From Propionibacteriaceae bacterium (GTDB lineage: Bacteria > Actinomycetota > Actinomycetes > Propionibacteriales > Propionibacteriaceae), in the NCBI GenBank assembly GCA_031262845.1, contig JAISGZ010000058.1, positions 1 to 12,571 of the forward strand: a DNA stretch of 12,571 nucleotides. Direction: 5' to 3'. Numbering within the stretch: the first letter of the stretch is position 1; each line of letters begins with the position of its first letter. Below, piece after piece: positions 6,219 to 12,571 of this stretch. The notes under the pieces are model-generated. The model searched no databases and was not told the DNA's origin. It was given only the letters and a program-made list of their open reading frames with translations. A program made the position numbers and the translations under genes.

Positions 6219-6710
6219 ATGTTACCCACCGCCTCCCGGTTACGCCGCAAGGCGGAATTCACCGCCACGACACGTGGTCGGCGGACCAGTCGACCCAGTC
6301 TGGTGCTGTACATCCGGCCGACCGGCCAGCCCGCCCGGGCTGGTTTTATTGTCGCCAAATCGGTCGGTCAGGCCGTCGTCCGTAATCGTGTCAAGCGCCG
6401 GCTGCGCCATCTGATGGCCGAGCGGCTGTCCGAGGTCAGGGCCGATGTCGTGATCCGGGCCTTGCCAGCGGCCGCTCAAACTCCTGATCGCCTGACTCGT
6501 GATGTTGATTCGGCCTGGGCTTGGGCGAAGACCGTCGGGCCGAAGGTGAGATCCGAAGTGGGGACGAACCAGCCGGCCGCTCAGGACCCGGTCACTGACG
6601 AACCGCTCACCACCCCGGCCACCGATCCCTTAACTCCCCCGCCAGCCGCCAATTCCACGCCGTCCGCCCCAGCCAACTCGCCCTCAGCCCAACCGACAGG
6701 AGTCCGATGA
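6219..6710 (+). CDS. rnpA: Ribonuclease P protein component
   Basis: RnpA is the protein partner of the catalytic RNase P RNA that matures tRNA 5' ends. The 163-residue product starts LPTASRLRRKAEFTATTRGR after the initiator and carries the RNR signature RNRVKRRLRHL at 55-65, preceded by the conserved strand SLVLYIRP and GFIVAKSVGQAVV. The conserved protein normally ends near residue 105-115; here roughly 50 further residues rich in P, T, A and S follow and look disordered. The ATG at 6219 follows rpmH by 5 bp. The TGA overlaps the yidD ATG as ATGA, indicating translational coupling. A strong Shine-Dalgarno sequence is not evident, so coupling with rpmH is also likely. Confidence 0.95.
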   Translation: MLPTASRLRRKAEFTATTRGRRTSRPSLVLYIRPTGQPARAGFIVAKSVGQAVVRNRVKRRLRHLMAERLSEVRADVVIRALPAAAQTPDRLTRDVDSAWAWAKTVGPKVRSEVGTNQPAAQDPVTDEPLTTPATDPLTPPPAANSTPSAPANSPSAQPTGVR

Positions 6711-7093
6711 AGTACCTCTTGGTCGGTTTCGTTCGCCTCTGGCGAATGATGATTTCGCCGCTTTACGCCAACCGCAGCAGCTGTCAGTTTCATCCTTCCT
6801 GTTCGGCCTATGGACTCGAAGCGCTTCAAGTTCACGGTGCGTTCAAAGGCAGTTGGTTGACGATCCGCCGTTTGGGACGCTGTCATCCCTGGTCACGTGG
6901 GGGCTACGACCCGGTACCGGGAACGCCGCAAGCGGCCGCGTGGGCGATTGAGCTAGCGGAACTGAAAGCCTCGGCGGCGACTCAGACGGCCCGCGATGAG
7001 ACCAACCAGGAGCCGGCCCAGGCTCACCAGCAGTGCTACCGGCCCGACTTTTTGGTCGACCGGAGCGTCACGGGAAAGGTGTCCCTGGCATGA
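6707..7093 (+). CDS. yidD: Membrane protein insertion efficiency factor YidD
   Basis: YidD (DUF37) is a small membrane-associated protein encoded between rnpA and yidC that helps membrane-protein insertion. The 128-residue product has an N-terminal amphipathic or membrane-interacting segment (KYLLVGFVRLWRMMISPL) and the family's cysteine motifs: CQFHPSCSAYG near residues 26-36 and RRLGRCHPWSRGGYDPVP near 54-71. The conserved core ends near residue 75; the remaining roughly 50 residues are a variable tail. The start overlaps rnpA by 4 bp and the stop overlaps yidC by 4 bp, both in ATGA form. AGGAG about 6 bp upstream of the ATG serves as ribosome-binding site. Confidence 0.95.
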   Translation: MKYLLVGFVRLWRMMISPLYANRSSCQFHPSCSAYGLEALQVHGAFKGSWLTIRRLGRCHPWSRGGYDPVPGTPQAAAWAIELAELKASAATQTARDETNQEPAQAHQQCYRPDFLVDRSVTGKVSLA

Positions 7094-8160
7094 TCTTGCT
7101 CGGTATCGGTGATTGGTTCTCGGCTCTCTTGCAGCCGATCCGGGTCGCCATCTCCTACGTCCTCATGTGGGCCTACAAGTTCTGGTCGATGATCACCGGT
7201 GAAGGCGCCAATGGCGTGACCTGGACCTTGGCCATCATCAGCCTTGTGGTCCTGGTCCGTATCCTTCTCATCCCGCTCTTCATCCGCCAGATCAACTCGA
7301 CCCGGCGCATGCAGCTGGTCCAGCCGAAACTCAAAGCCCTCCAGGACAAGTACGGCTCCGACCGTGAGCGACTGGGGATCGAAACCCAGAAACTGATGCG
7401 CCAGGAAGGCGTCAACCCGGCCAGTTCCTGTCTGCCTCTGCTCTTACAGATGCCGATCTTCTTTGCCCTCTACCAGGTTCTCCAAGGGGCGGCGGTCGGT
7501 ATCGCGCGGGCCAAGGTCTTCGAACCGTACGTCGGTTGGGTCCAGGACTCGACCCTGTTCGGCGCCAAGTTGGCCGGCAAGCTGTTCCCGTTCACGCCTT
7601 GGGGGATGACCCAAACCCTGGCCCTCATCCTCGTCATCATCATGACGGCCCTCTTCTTCATCACTCAGAAGCAGCTGATGAGTAAGAACATGACGCCGGA
7701 AGCCCTGACCGGCCCGATGGCCCAGCAGCAGAAGATGATGTTGTACATCTTCCCGGTCGTCTACTTGTTCATGGGTTTCGTCATCCAGATCGGCGTGCTG
7801 ATCTACTGGGTGACCTCGAACCTGTGGACCCTGGGGCAACAGTGGGTGCTGATCCGGAACAACCCCAGCCCCGGCACGCCGGCCTACATCGACTGGGAAG
7901 AGCGCATGATCCGCCACGGCAAGGATCCCCGCCAGCTCGAACAGGCCCGTCAAGCTAAGCTGTCCCGCGGGCCGAAGGAGGCCAAGACCCAGACCGGTAC
8001 GTCCGGTGTGCAGCGGCAAGCCGTAAAACCACCGGCCGGACAAGCGGGGGACTCCAGCAGTTCAGAATCTGGTGTTCAGCGGCAAGCCGTGACCCGAAAC
8101 CAGCCGAAAAAACAGAGCCGAGCCCAACGTAAGGGTCCATCCGGCTCGGCCAAGAAATAG
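7090..8160 (+). CDS. yidC: Membrane protein insertase YidC (Oxa1 family)
   Basis: YidC inserts and folds inner-membrane proteins, alone or with SecYEG. The 356-residue product starts at the ATG overlapping the yidD stop, giving MILLGIGDWFSALLQPIRVA, the usual Gram-positive-type N-terminus without a large periplasmic domain. Hydrophobic segments lie near 11-32, 45-65, 113-133, 173-192 and 216-247, consistent with five transmembrane helices. Arg57 in VRILLIPLF matches the conserved groove arginine, and the cytoplasmic coiled hairpin lies about 70-108. After residue 258 a hydrophilic tail rich in K, R, Q and S carries a duplicated SGVQRQAV motif. An in-frame ATG 57 bp upstream lies inside yidD and gives an implausible extension. 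Confidence 0.97.
   Translation: MILLGIGDWFSALLQPIRVAISYVLMWAYKFWSMITGEGANGVTWTLAIISLVVLVRILLIPLFIRQINSTRRMQLVQPKLKALQDKYGSDRERLGIETQKLMRQEGVNPASSCLPLLLQMPIFFALYQVLQGAAVGIARAKVFEPYVGWVQDSTLFGAKLAGKLFPFTPWGMTQTLALILVIIMTALFFITQKQLMSKNMTPEALTGPMAQQQKMMLYIFPVVYLFMGFVIQIGVLIYWVTSNLWTLGQQWVLIRNNPSPGTPAYIDWEERMIRHGKDPRQLEQARQAKLSRGPKEAKTQTGTSGVQRQAVKPPAGQAGDSSSSESGVQRQAVTRNQPKKQSRAQRKGPSGSAKK
8002..8090 (+). repeat. Direct repeat in the yidC C-terminal tail
   Basis: Two 23-bp copies at 8002-8024 and 8068-8090 start 66 bp apart and differ at two positions; the shared core is CAGCGGCAAGCCGT. Both encode SGVQRQAV in frame. The repeat suggests a recent duplication of 22 codons in the low-complexity tail. 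Confidence 0.85.
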
Positions 8161-8167
8161 TTTTCCC

Positions 8168-8187
8168 GGCTGCCGCTTTGAGCAGCC
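8168..8187 (+). promoter_or_regulatory. Hairpin between yidC and khpB
   Basis: GGCTGC (8168-8173) and GCAGCC (8182-8187) form a perfect 6-bp stem with an 8-nt loop in the 50-bp gap between the two genes. There is no T-run after it, so full termination is unlikely. It may be a processing or attenuation element that sets yidC and khpB mRNA levels. Confidence 0.4.
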
Positions 8188-8210
8188 AAGTCCCCAGTAA
8201 AGGAGTGACC

Positions 8211-8708
8211 ATGAGCGAATCCGAAGCCAGTGCCCCGGTGGATCAGGCGGAAGAACTCGATGCCGTCGAAGAAGAGGGTGAAATCGCGGCTGACTACCTC
8301 GAAGAGCTACTCGATATCGCCGATTTGGACGGTGATATCGACACCTACGTCGAAGCCGGCCGGGCTCACGTGGCGATTATGACGAACGGTGAGCGGTTGG
8401 TTGGCCGTAACGGCGAGGTGCTGGAGGCGCTCCAGGAACTGGCCCGCTTGGCGGTCATGACCAAGACCGGTCGGCGTTCCCGCTTGATGGTCGACGTGGC
8501 CGGACACCGCGAGAAGCGGCGTCAAGAGTTACGCGAAGTCGCCACAGCGGCGATCGCCGAAGCCCAATCGACCGGTGAGCCCCAGTCACTGGCGGCGATG
8601 AACCCGTTCGAGCGCAAAATCGTTCACGACGCTGTGGCCGCGGCTGGTCTGATCAGCCAGTCCGAGGGCGAGGAGCCGAAGCGTCACGTCGTGATCCGGG
8701 TTGCCTGA
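8211..8708 (+). CDS. khpB: KH-R3H RNA-binding protein (KhpB/Jag family)
   Basis: This 165-residue protein binds RNA; in other Gram-positives KhpB pairs with KhpA and affects cell division and envelope synthesis. The start is ATG at 8211, with AAAGGAG six bases upstream; an in-frame start 33 bp earlier lacks such a site. An acidic N-terminus (about 1-35) is followed by a KH domain (about 40-100) with the GxxG-type loop in ERLVGRNGEVLEALQELARL, then an R3H domain (about 115-165) containing MNPFERKIVHDAVAA and ending RHVVIRVA. The Jag-N domain of Firmicutes proteins is absent, as is usual in actinobacteria. The stop overlaps the first possible rsmG start by 8 bp. Confidence 0.93.
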   Translation: MSESEASAPVDQAEELDAVEEEGEIAADYLEELLDIADLDGDIDTYVEAGRAHVAIMTNGERLVGRNGEVLEALQELARLAVMTKTGRRSRLMVDVAGHREKRRQELREVATAAIAEAQSTGEPQSLAAMNPFERKIVHDAVAAAGLISQSEGEEPKRHVVIRVA

Positions 8709-9576
8709 GCCTTTGCCGGAATCGGTTCCGGCCGGCGGCGCCGCCAAGGCGGCGGACGCTGACGGTGTGACGGCGACGACGGATTCGGCCTGGACTGATT
8801 CCGCACGGGAGAGCGAGACGGCGAATTCGGCGCTGGCGGACACGGCCGGTGTCGTTGGGGTAGTCGATCCGGCGAGGATGGATGCCACTGGTCTTATTGA
8901 GCCGGTCGCCCCAGGGCAAGCAGAGACTAGCGATGTGCTTGCGACGGCAGATTCGGTTCTGGCTGAGATGGACGGTGGCGTTGAGGCGGTCGATCCGGCG
9001 CTGGTCACACGTCTGTTCGGTCAGCGGGCAGCGGCGGCCCAACGTTACGCCGACCGTTTGGTGACGACCGGTCTCGAATGGGGACTGATCGGGCCGGCCG
9101 AGGTCAGCCGAATTTGGTCACGTCACCTTGTCAACTCGGTGGCCGTGGCCGATATCGTGCCGATGGGTGCCAGTGTTATCGACGTGGGTAGTGGGGCCGG
9201 ACTACCGGGCATTCCCCTGGCCCTGGCCCGGCCGGACCTTCGCTTGACGCTGCTCGAACCGATGCAGCGGCGCTGCCGGTTCCTGGCTGACACGGTGGCG
9301 GAGTTGGACCTGTCCGATCAGATCGAGGTGGTCCGGGACCGGGCCGAAACCTACGCCGGGACGGCTGATGTCGTCATTGCTCGGGCCGTGGCCGGGCTCG
9401 ACAAACTGATCCGACTGACCCGCCAGCTGTGGACCGGTGGCCAACTTCTGGCTTTCAAAGGCGACCGGGCAACGGCCGAAATCGAGGCTGCCGCTCCGGT
9501 CTTGAAGCGCTGGAAGCTGCGGGCAGACTTGCTCTATCTACCGCAGGCGACGGTCGTCCGGGTGGCTCGCGTCTGA
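8701..9576 (+). CDS. rsmG: 16S rRNA (guanine-N7) methyltransferase RsmG (GidB)
   Basis: RsmG uses S-adenosylmethionine to methylate N7 of a guanine in the 530 loop of 16S rRNA (G527 in E. coli numbering); loss of RsmG in several bacteria gives low-level streptomycin resistance. The conserved domain occupies about 97-290: LFGQRAAAAQRYADRL, SRHLVNSVAVA, the SAM motif VIDVGSGAGLPGIPLALARP (159-178) and VVIARAVAGLDKL. The first possible start is a TTG at 8701, overlapping khpB by 8 bp and giving 291 residues. This adds about 90 residues of A, D, T, V-rich low-complexity sequence. An ATG at 8968 would give 202 residues starting MDGGVEAVDPALV, closer to family length, but no clear Shine-Dalgarno sequence supports either. 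The enzyme call is firm; the start is not. Confidence 0.9.
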   Translation: MPEPLPESVPAGGAAKAADADGVTATTDSAWTDSARESETANSALADTAGVVGVVDPARMDATGLIEPVAPGQAETSDVLATADSVLAEMDGGVEAVDPALVTRLFGQRAAAAQRYADRLVTTGLEWGLIGPAEVSRIWSRHLVNSVAVADIVPMGASVIDVGSGAGLPGIPLALARPDLRLTLLEPMQRRCRFLADTVAELDLSDQIEVVRDRAETYAGTADVVIARAVAGLDKLIRLTRQLWTGGQLLAFKGDRATAEIEAAAPVLKRWKLRADLLYLPQATVVRVARV

Positions 9577-9877
9577 AGTTTTCGTGATCTGTTGAGCCTG
9601 TCGTATTCGGAGTAACACGGTGGGATCTTCAGCCGCGTCATCGGTAGATCCCCAATTGTTTCCTACTCGGCCTAGTGACCTGTCGCGTCTGAGAATTTTC
9701 CCTTCGGGAGAATTACGCATTTGCGCCCCGCGGTGGGGTCCCCAGCTGTGTTGTCGGGGTCGCTGGTAGGTCCGCCATCGGCTTCTTCGCCTGGCTGTTC
9801 ACCTCACCGGATACCGCGAATCGCACCCCATATTCAATGTCATGTTCGTCGCTTGGGGCACTAAGCGTTCGGAAGCA
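9577..9877. other. Convergent spacer between rsmG and the MFS gene
   Basis: No gene is supported. Three inverted repeats are visible: GGGATCT (9622-9628) with AGATCCC (9646-9652); a 9-bp stem at 9694-9714 with a TTC loop; and CCCC-GCGGT-GGGG at 9726-9738. One or more probably terminate transcription from both sides, since rsmG and the exporter gene converge here. None is followed by a clear T-run. Confidence 0.5.
9694..9714. terminator. Possible bidirectional terminator hairpin
   Basis: AATTTTCCC-TTC-GGGAGAATT forms a 9-bp stem with one G-T wobble and a very tight loop in the convergent rsmG-MFS spacer. The stem contains its own T-run on the plus strand before the loop, but the required downstream T-run is poor on both strands. 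The assignment rests on position and stem quality. Confidence 0.35.
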
Positions 9878-11110
9878 CTAGGACTGTGCCGTCAATTCGC
9901 CGTCGGCGGTCGGAGTTGGGGCCAGCAAGGCGGGAGCCCGGACCGACAACACGAGTGTCGCGATAACGCCGATCGCCCCGAAGATGACGAAGACCGCCCG
10001 CGCACCGATGACGTCGATCAGCGGCCCGGCTACGACCGTTCCCAGCGGGGCGGCCACGGTCATGATCAAGGTCAACAGGCCCATGACCCGGCCCAAGACT
10101 GTGGCCGGGACCCGCTCTTGAAGAGCGGTCATGGCCGTGGTGCTGAGACCGGGTTCGACCAGGCCGGTGATCCCCCAGACCACCAGATGAAGCCAGAACC
10201 ACGGCGTCAGGCCGAGCCCGATCGTGAATACTCCCCAGGCCAGGGACACGATGATGATCATGGTCGTGCGGTTCTTGAGACCACCCCAGGCCGCCAAGAT
10301 GGCGCCGCCAACCATCATGCCGACGGTGTAGACAATTTCCACGGCCGCCAAGCCGGCTTCCGAAGCGTCGAAGACCGACACCGCCATGATGGGCGCCAGC
10401 ATCGCCGGGGGCATGAGCACGAGCGACAGGATCGTGAACACGATCAACAGTCGACGGATGGCGCCATGATGCCAAACAAAGGACAAACCCTCCGCCCAAT
10501 CACGTAACAAGTGAGGCCGAGTGGCCGCGGACCGCTCCAAGCGTGGGACCGGGATGAAAGCGAAGATCGTGATCGCGATCAGCGCTGTGACAACGTCGAT
10601 CAGGAGAATCCAGCCCAAATCGACGGCCGTCAGCAAGGCGGCGGCCAGAGCCGGTGAAACGAGGAAAGTGGCCGACATCAGGGTCATGTTGATCGAGTTG
10701 ACCCGCATCAACTGAGTTTCCGGCACCAACTGGGGTAAGACCGCGGCCACTGTGGGCTGTTGGATACCGCCGCCGATCGAGCGAGGGATGAGAACGATGA
10801 TGAGGAGCGCCAGGCTGGCTTCGCCCTGGAGAACGATGATGGCCAGGGCGGCCGTGATGACGGCGATCCCGGCATCGGCGCCGATGATCAGGCCCTTGCG
10901 GGAGTAGCGGTCGGCCCAAACGCCACCGAACAGCGACATGATCCCCTGGGGCAACATGGCCGCCAGAATCGTCCACATGAACAGTGAGCCGTCGCCGGTC
11001 CGGAGGACGATGTGCCACATGACGGCGTAACCGACGATCGATGATCCGAGCATCGAAACGGTTTGCGAAGCCAAGAACAACACGATCCGGCGCAACTGAG
11101 TCGGTGACAT
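9878..11110 (-). CDS. Major facilitator superfamily transporter, probable drug or metabolite exporter
   Basis: The 410-residue protein is strongly hydrophobic, with about 12 predicted membrane segments in two halves and a hydrophilic linker near 205-225 (RLERSAATRPHLLRDWAEG). The motif-A loop between helices 2 and 3 reads GGVWADRYSRK (62-72), as in MFS drug/proton antiporters, and the overall pattern resembles the macrolide-efflux-like or MFS_3 type; the substrate cannot be read from sequence. The ATG at 11108-11110 has GAAGGA about seven bases upstream, supporting the start. The gene is transcribed towards the origin, opposite to rsmG and parA, and opposes leading-strand replication. That orientation and its interruption of the rsmG-parA pair suggest later insertion, although base composition looks similar to neighbouring genes. 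Confidence 0.88.
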   Translation of the reverse strand: MSPTQLRRIVLFLASQTVSMLGSSIVGYAVMWHIVLRTGDGSLFMWTILAAMLPQGIMSLFGGVWADRYSRKGLIIGADAGIAVITAALAIIVLQGEASLALLIIVLIPRSIGGGIQQPTVAAVLPQLVPETQLMRVNSINMTLMSATFLVSPALAAALLTAVDLGWILLIDVVTALIAITIFAFIPVPRLERSAATRPHLLRDWAEGLSFVWHHGAIRRLLIVFTILSLVLMPPAMLAPIMAVSVFDASEAGLAAVEIVYTVGMMVGGAILAAWGGLKNRTTMIIIVSLAWGVFTIGLGLTPWFWLHLVVWGITGLVEPGLSTTAMTALQERVPATVLGRVMGLLTLIMTVAAPLGTVVAGPLIDVIGARAVFVIFGAIGVIATLVLSVRAPALLAPTPTADGELTAQS

Positions 11111-11463
11111 CGATTTTCCTTCGGGTACTGGCCGTTTTCGGAGCCTGTCTAGAAGGTGCGAGCCTAGTGGAGATATTCAGTCATCCACTCGGTGTTGTCA
11201 GTCGGCGTCCAGGTGCCGCTGTTTCTTTCGCTTGGGTGACTTACAGCGTCGCACTAGTTGCCTTGCCTCTGGTTGTGTCGAGGACGACATTTTGGTGTGA
11301 CAATGGGAGAGTCGTGTGGCTGCTTGGGTGAGTTATCGAGTGATGACTATTTGGCTGACAGAGTCTCTTCACCGATACAGATATTAAGAGGTAAAGATAT
11401 TCATCTATTTATCTATAAAGCTCTGATTTGTTCGATAAAGTAGGTAGTCAAATCAATGTTATT

Positions 11464-11529
11464 GACTTCACCCTTGGACAGTCACTGCCTCACTGAAGTC
11501 CAATGGGCGCAAGGGGTTAGTGACTTCAG
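11464..11529. repeat. Three evenly spaced copies of GACTTCA in alternating orientation
   Basis: GACTTCA occurs at 11464-11470, its inverse TGAAGTC at 11494-11500, and GACTTCA again at 11522-11528, about 29 bp apart. The second and third extend to an 8-bp exact inverted repeat, CTGAAGTC and GACTTCAG. An operator-like arrangement is possible but unproven. Confidence 0.4.
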
Positions 11530-11701
11530 CCGCACTGGGCTGGCTTCTTTGATCTGCTTGCTTGAAAATGAAAATTGTTCTTCAAGGGTAGTAACTGAAG
11601 GTGATCTTGGTGACGTGTAGAGATGCCTGGTTTGTAAGATGGTGGAACTGCCCCAAAGCCCTTCACTACTGGGCGCGTTGGTGTCACTTCCCTGGCTTCT
11701 C

Positions 11702-11728
11702 GACACCGATAGGTCCGGTATCGGGGTC
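11702..11728. repeat. Imperfect hairpin in the pre-parA region
   Basis: GACACCGATA (11702-11711) pairs with TATCGGGGTC (11719-11728) with one mismatch around a 7-base loop. No T-run follows on either strand. It may be a terminator remnant or a binding site. Confidence 0.4.
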
Positions 11729-11997
11729 TCAGCGGTCACAACTCAGGTCAGCACGATTAACACGTCGTTTGCGACGCTACAGGGCACTTGGAGTTGATTT
11801 TTGGCTGATGTCCAGACAAGGCGGTTGGTATTCATGACTGTGATACCAGCGAGAACGGTTTGAATGGCTCTCCCAGGGAAAGCACCGACATTGATCTTGG
11901 CGATATTGGCACCGGACGCTCGCTATCTGTGACTATCTGTGCTCTTTTGGGGCGATTGGTCCGCTAGGCTGTCACGGCTGAGAGGGAAGGTTTGGTT

Positions 11998-12571
11998 ATG
12001 GCAGCTAGCGATCCCCGTCCTCGTACGGAATTGTTCGACGGCCCTGAAACCCCGCCCTTGGACAATCCACCTGAGACTGCGCCAGAGGTAGAGCCGACTG
12101 TTTCACGTGAAACATGGCCTCGCCCAGCCAACCCACGACTCATGGTGATCGCCAATCAAAAAGGTGGCGTTGGGAAAACCACAACCGCCGTCAATCTGGC
12201 CGCTGCGCTAGCCCAAGGTGGATTACGGGTACTGCTGATCGATGTGGATCCCCAGGGGAATGCGTCAACAGCACTCGGTGTCGATCACCGCCAGGGGATT
12301 CGAGGGACCTACGAGGTCCTGCTTGATGGTGACGACATCGCTTGGCACGTCGTGCCGAGTCAGGAAGCGGATGGCTTACTCGTCCTGCCGGCCACGATGG
12401 ATCTAGCGGCGGCCGAGTTGGAGCTCGTCAGCGTGCCAGGGCGCGAGCGGCGATTGGCTGACGCGCTGAACCGCTATCTAGCTGAGCAGCCAATCGACTA
12501 CGTGGTGTTCGATTGCCCGCCTTCACTGGGGTTGCTGACGCTTAACGCCCTGGTGGCGGCGACAGAGATCC
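11998..12571 (+). CDS. parA: Chromosome-partitioning ATPase ParA (3' end beyond the window)
   Basis: ParA is a Walker-type ATPase that, with ParB bound to parS, separates newly replicated origins. The visible 191 residues comprise a proline-rich N-terminal tail (1-46), then LMVIANQKGGVGKTTTAVNL with the deviant Walker A KGGVGKTT at 55-62, Walker A-prime region LLIDVDPQGNAST, and Walker B VVFDCPPSLGLLT. The ATG at 11998 is preceded by GGGAAGG about eight bases upstream. A shorter start at Met49 (12142) would give just the ATPase core, but the tail contains TVSRET, encoded by the embedded parS site and typical of actinobacterial ParA proteins, so the long start is preferred. parB is expected immediately downstream outside the window. 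Confidence 0.95.
   Translation, partial: MAASDPRPRTELFDGPETPPLDNPPETAPEVEPTVSRETWPRPANPRLMVIANQKGGVGKTTTAVNLAAALAQGGLRVLLIDVDPQGNASTALGVDHRQGIRGTYEVLLDGDDIAWHVVPSQEADGLLVLPATMDLAAAELELVSVPGRERRLADALNRYLAEQPIDYVVFDCPPSLGLLTLNALVAATEI
12099..12114. promoter_or_regulatory. parS: parS centromere-like site, perfect palindrome
   Basis: TGTTTCACGTGAAACA is an exact 16-bp palindrome and matches the canonical bacterial parS sequence bound by ParB. It lies inside the 5' coding region of parA and is read there as residues TVSRET (34-39). ParB loading here, roughly 8 kb from the candidate oriC, would mark the origin-proximal segregation locus. It is the only exact copy seen in the window. Confidence 0.95.

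Larger units (their letters stand above)
11111..11997. other. Long intergenic region before parA with no recognisable gene
   Basis: This 887-bp stretch has no open frame that resembles a known protein or has convincing start signals. Around 11340-11465 it becomes distinctly AT-rich, unlike the rest of the window. Visible structure includes GACTTCA and its inverse recurring at 11464, 11494 and 11522; an imperfect hairpin at 11702-11728; and a tandem decamer CTATCTGTGA/C at 11923-11942 shortly before parA. It must hold the divergent promoters for the MFS gene and parA. It could be the remains of a decayed gene or mobile element, but nothing identifiable survives. Confidence 0.5.

Noticed and set aside
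11041..11331. Plus-strand 96-codon frame with a hydrophobic stretch
   Set aside because: It begins inside the 5' end of the MFS gene on the other strand and has no supporting start or homology.
11258..11443. Plus-strand open frame of about 60 codons, including a 46-residue version starting MGESCGCLGE
   Set aside because: It has no convincing ribosome-binding site and resembles no family I know. The Cys-rich start briefly suggested a small peptide precursor, but nothing nearby encodes modification or export enzymes of that kind.
11482..11837. Two overlapping open frames of about 80 codons on opposite strands
   Set aside because: Both translations look random, have no recognised motif and lack good start signals.
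1..12571. CRISPR array, insertion sequence, prophage, rRNA or tRNA gene
   Set aside because: No regularly spaced repeats, transposase or integrase motifs, terminal inverted repeats or structured RNA gene signatures were seen on either strand.

Overview
The window is the chromosomal replication-origin region of a moderately GC-rich bacterium, almost certainly an actinobacterium (Actinomycetota). The evidence is gene content and order: DUF721/dciA, recF, dnaN and dnaA run leftward on the minus strand; rpmH, rnpA, yidD, yidC, khpB (jag) and rsmG run rightward on the plus strand; parA follows. Actinobacterial hallmarks are a separate short DUF721 gene behind recF, a RecF ABC signature of the SHGESWS type, a short KH-R3H protein without a Jag-N domain, and a perfect parS site inside the 5' end of parA. 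I cannot name the genus; Propionibacteriales or a neighbour is only a guess.

Left arm (1-5417, mostly minus strand). A plus-strand gene fragment with a ribbon-helix-helix-like C-terminus ends at 105, convergent with dciA, where gyrB is commonly found. dciA and recF overlap by 8 bp. recF is separated from dnaN by 228 bp that hold a good intrinsic terminator for dnaN and a possible recF promoter. dnaN and dnaA are separated by about 670 bp of non-coding DNA rich in DnaA-box-like motifs, including a phased run at 10-11 bp spacing and two long inverted repeats built from boxes. This is the best oriC candidate. A second small DnaA-box pair lies just upstream of dnaA.

Middle (5418-9576, plus strand). 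A 658-bp divergent spacer separates dnaA from rpmH and contains a plausible rpmH promoter and two tandem hairpins in the rpmH leader. rpmH-rnpA-yidD-yidC-khpB-rsmG then form one compact cluster with 4-bp and 8-bp overlaps. It links ribosomal protein L34, RNase P protein, membrane-protein insertion, RNA binding and 16S rRNA methylation.

Right arm (9577-12571). Between rsmG and parA, which are often close neighbours, lie a minus-strand MFS exporter gene and about 890 bp with no recognisable gene, part of it AT-rich. The exporter opposes its flanking genes and replication, so it looks like an insertion into the core locus. parA begins at 11998 and runs off the window.

The genes cover initiation (DnaA, oriC), helicase loading (DciA), elongation (DnaN), recombinational repair (RecF) and segregation (ParA, parS). 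I found no CRISPR array, rRNA, tRNA, intact insertion sequence or clear novel multi-gene system. The most interesting material is in the origin architecture, the rpmH leader and the rsmG-parA insertion.
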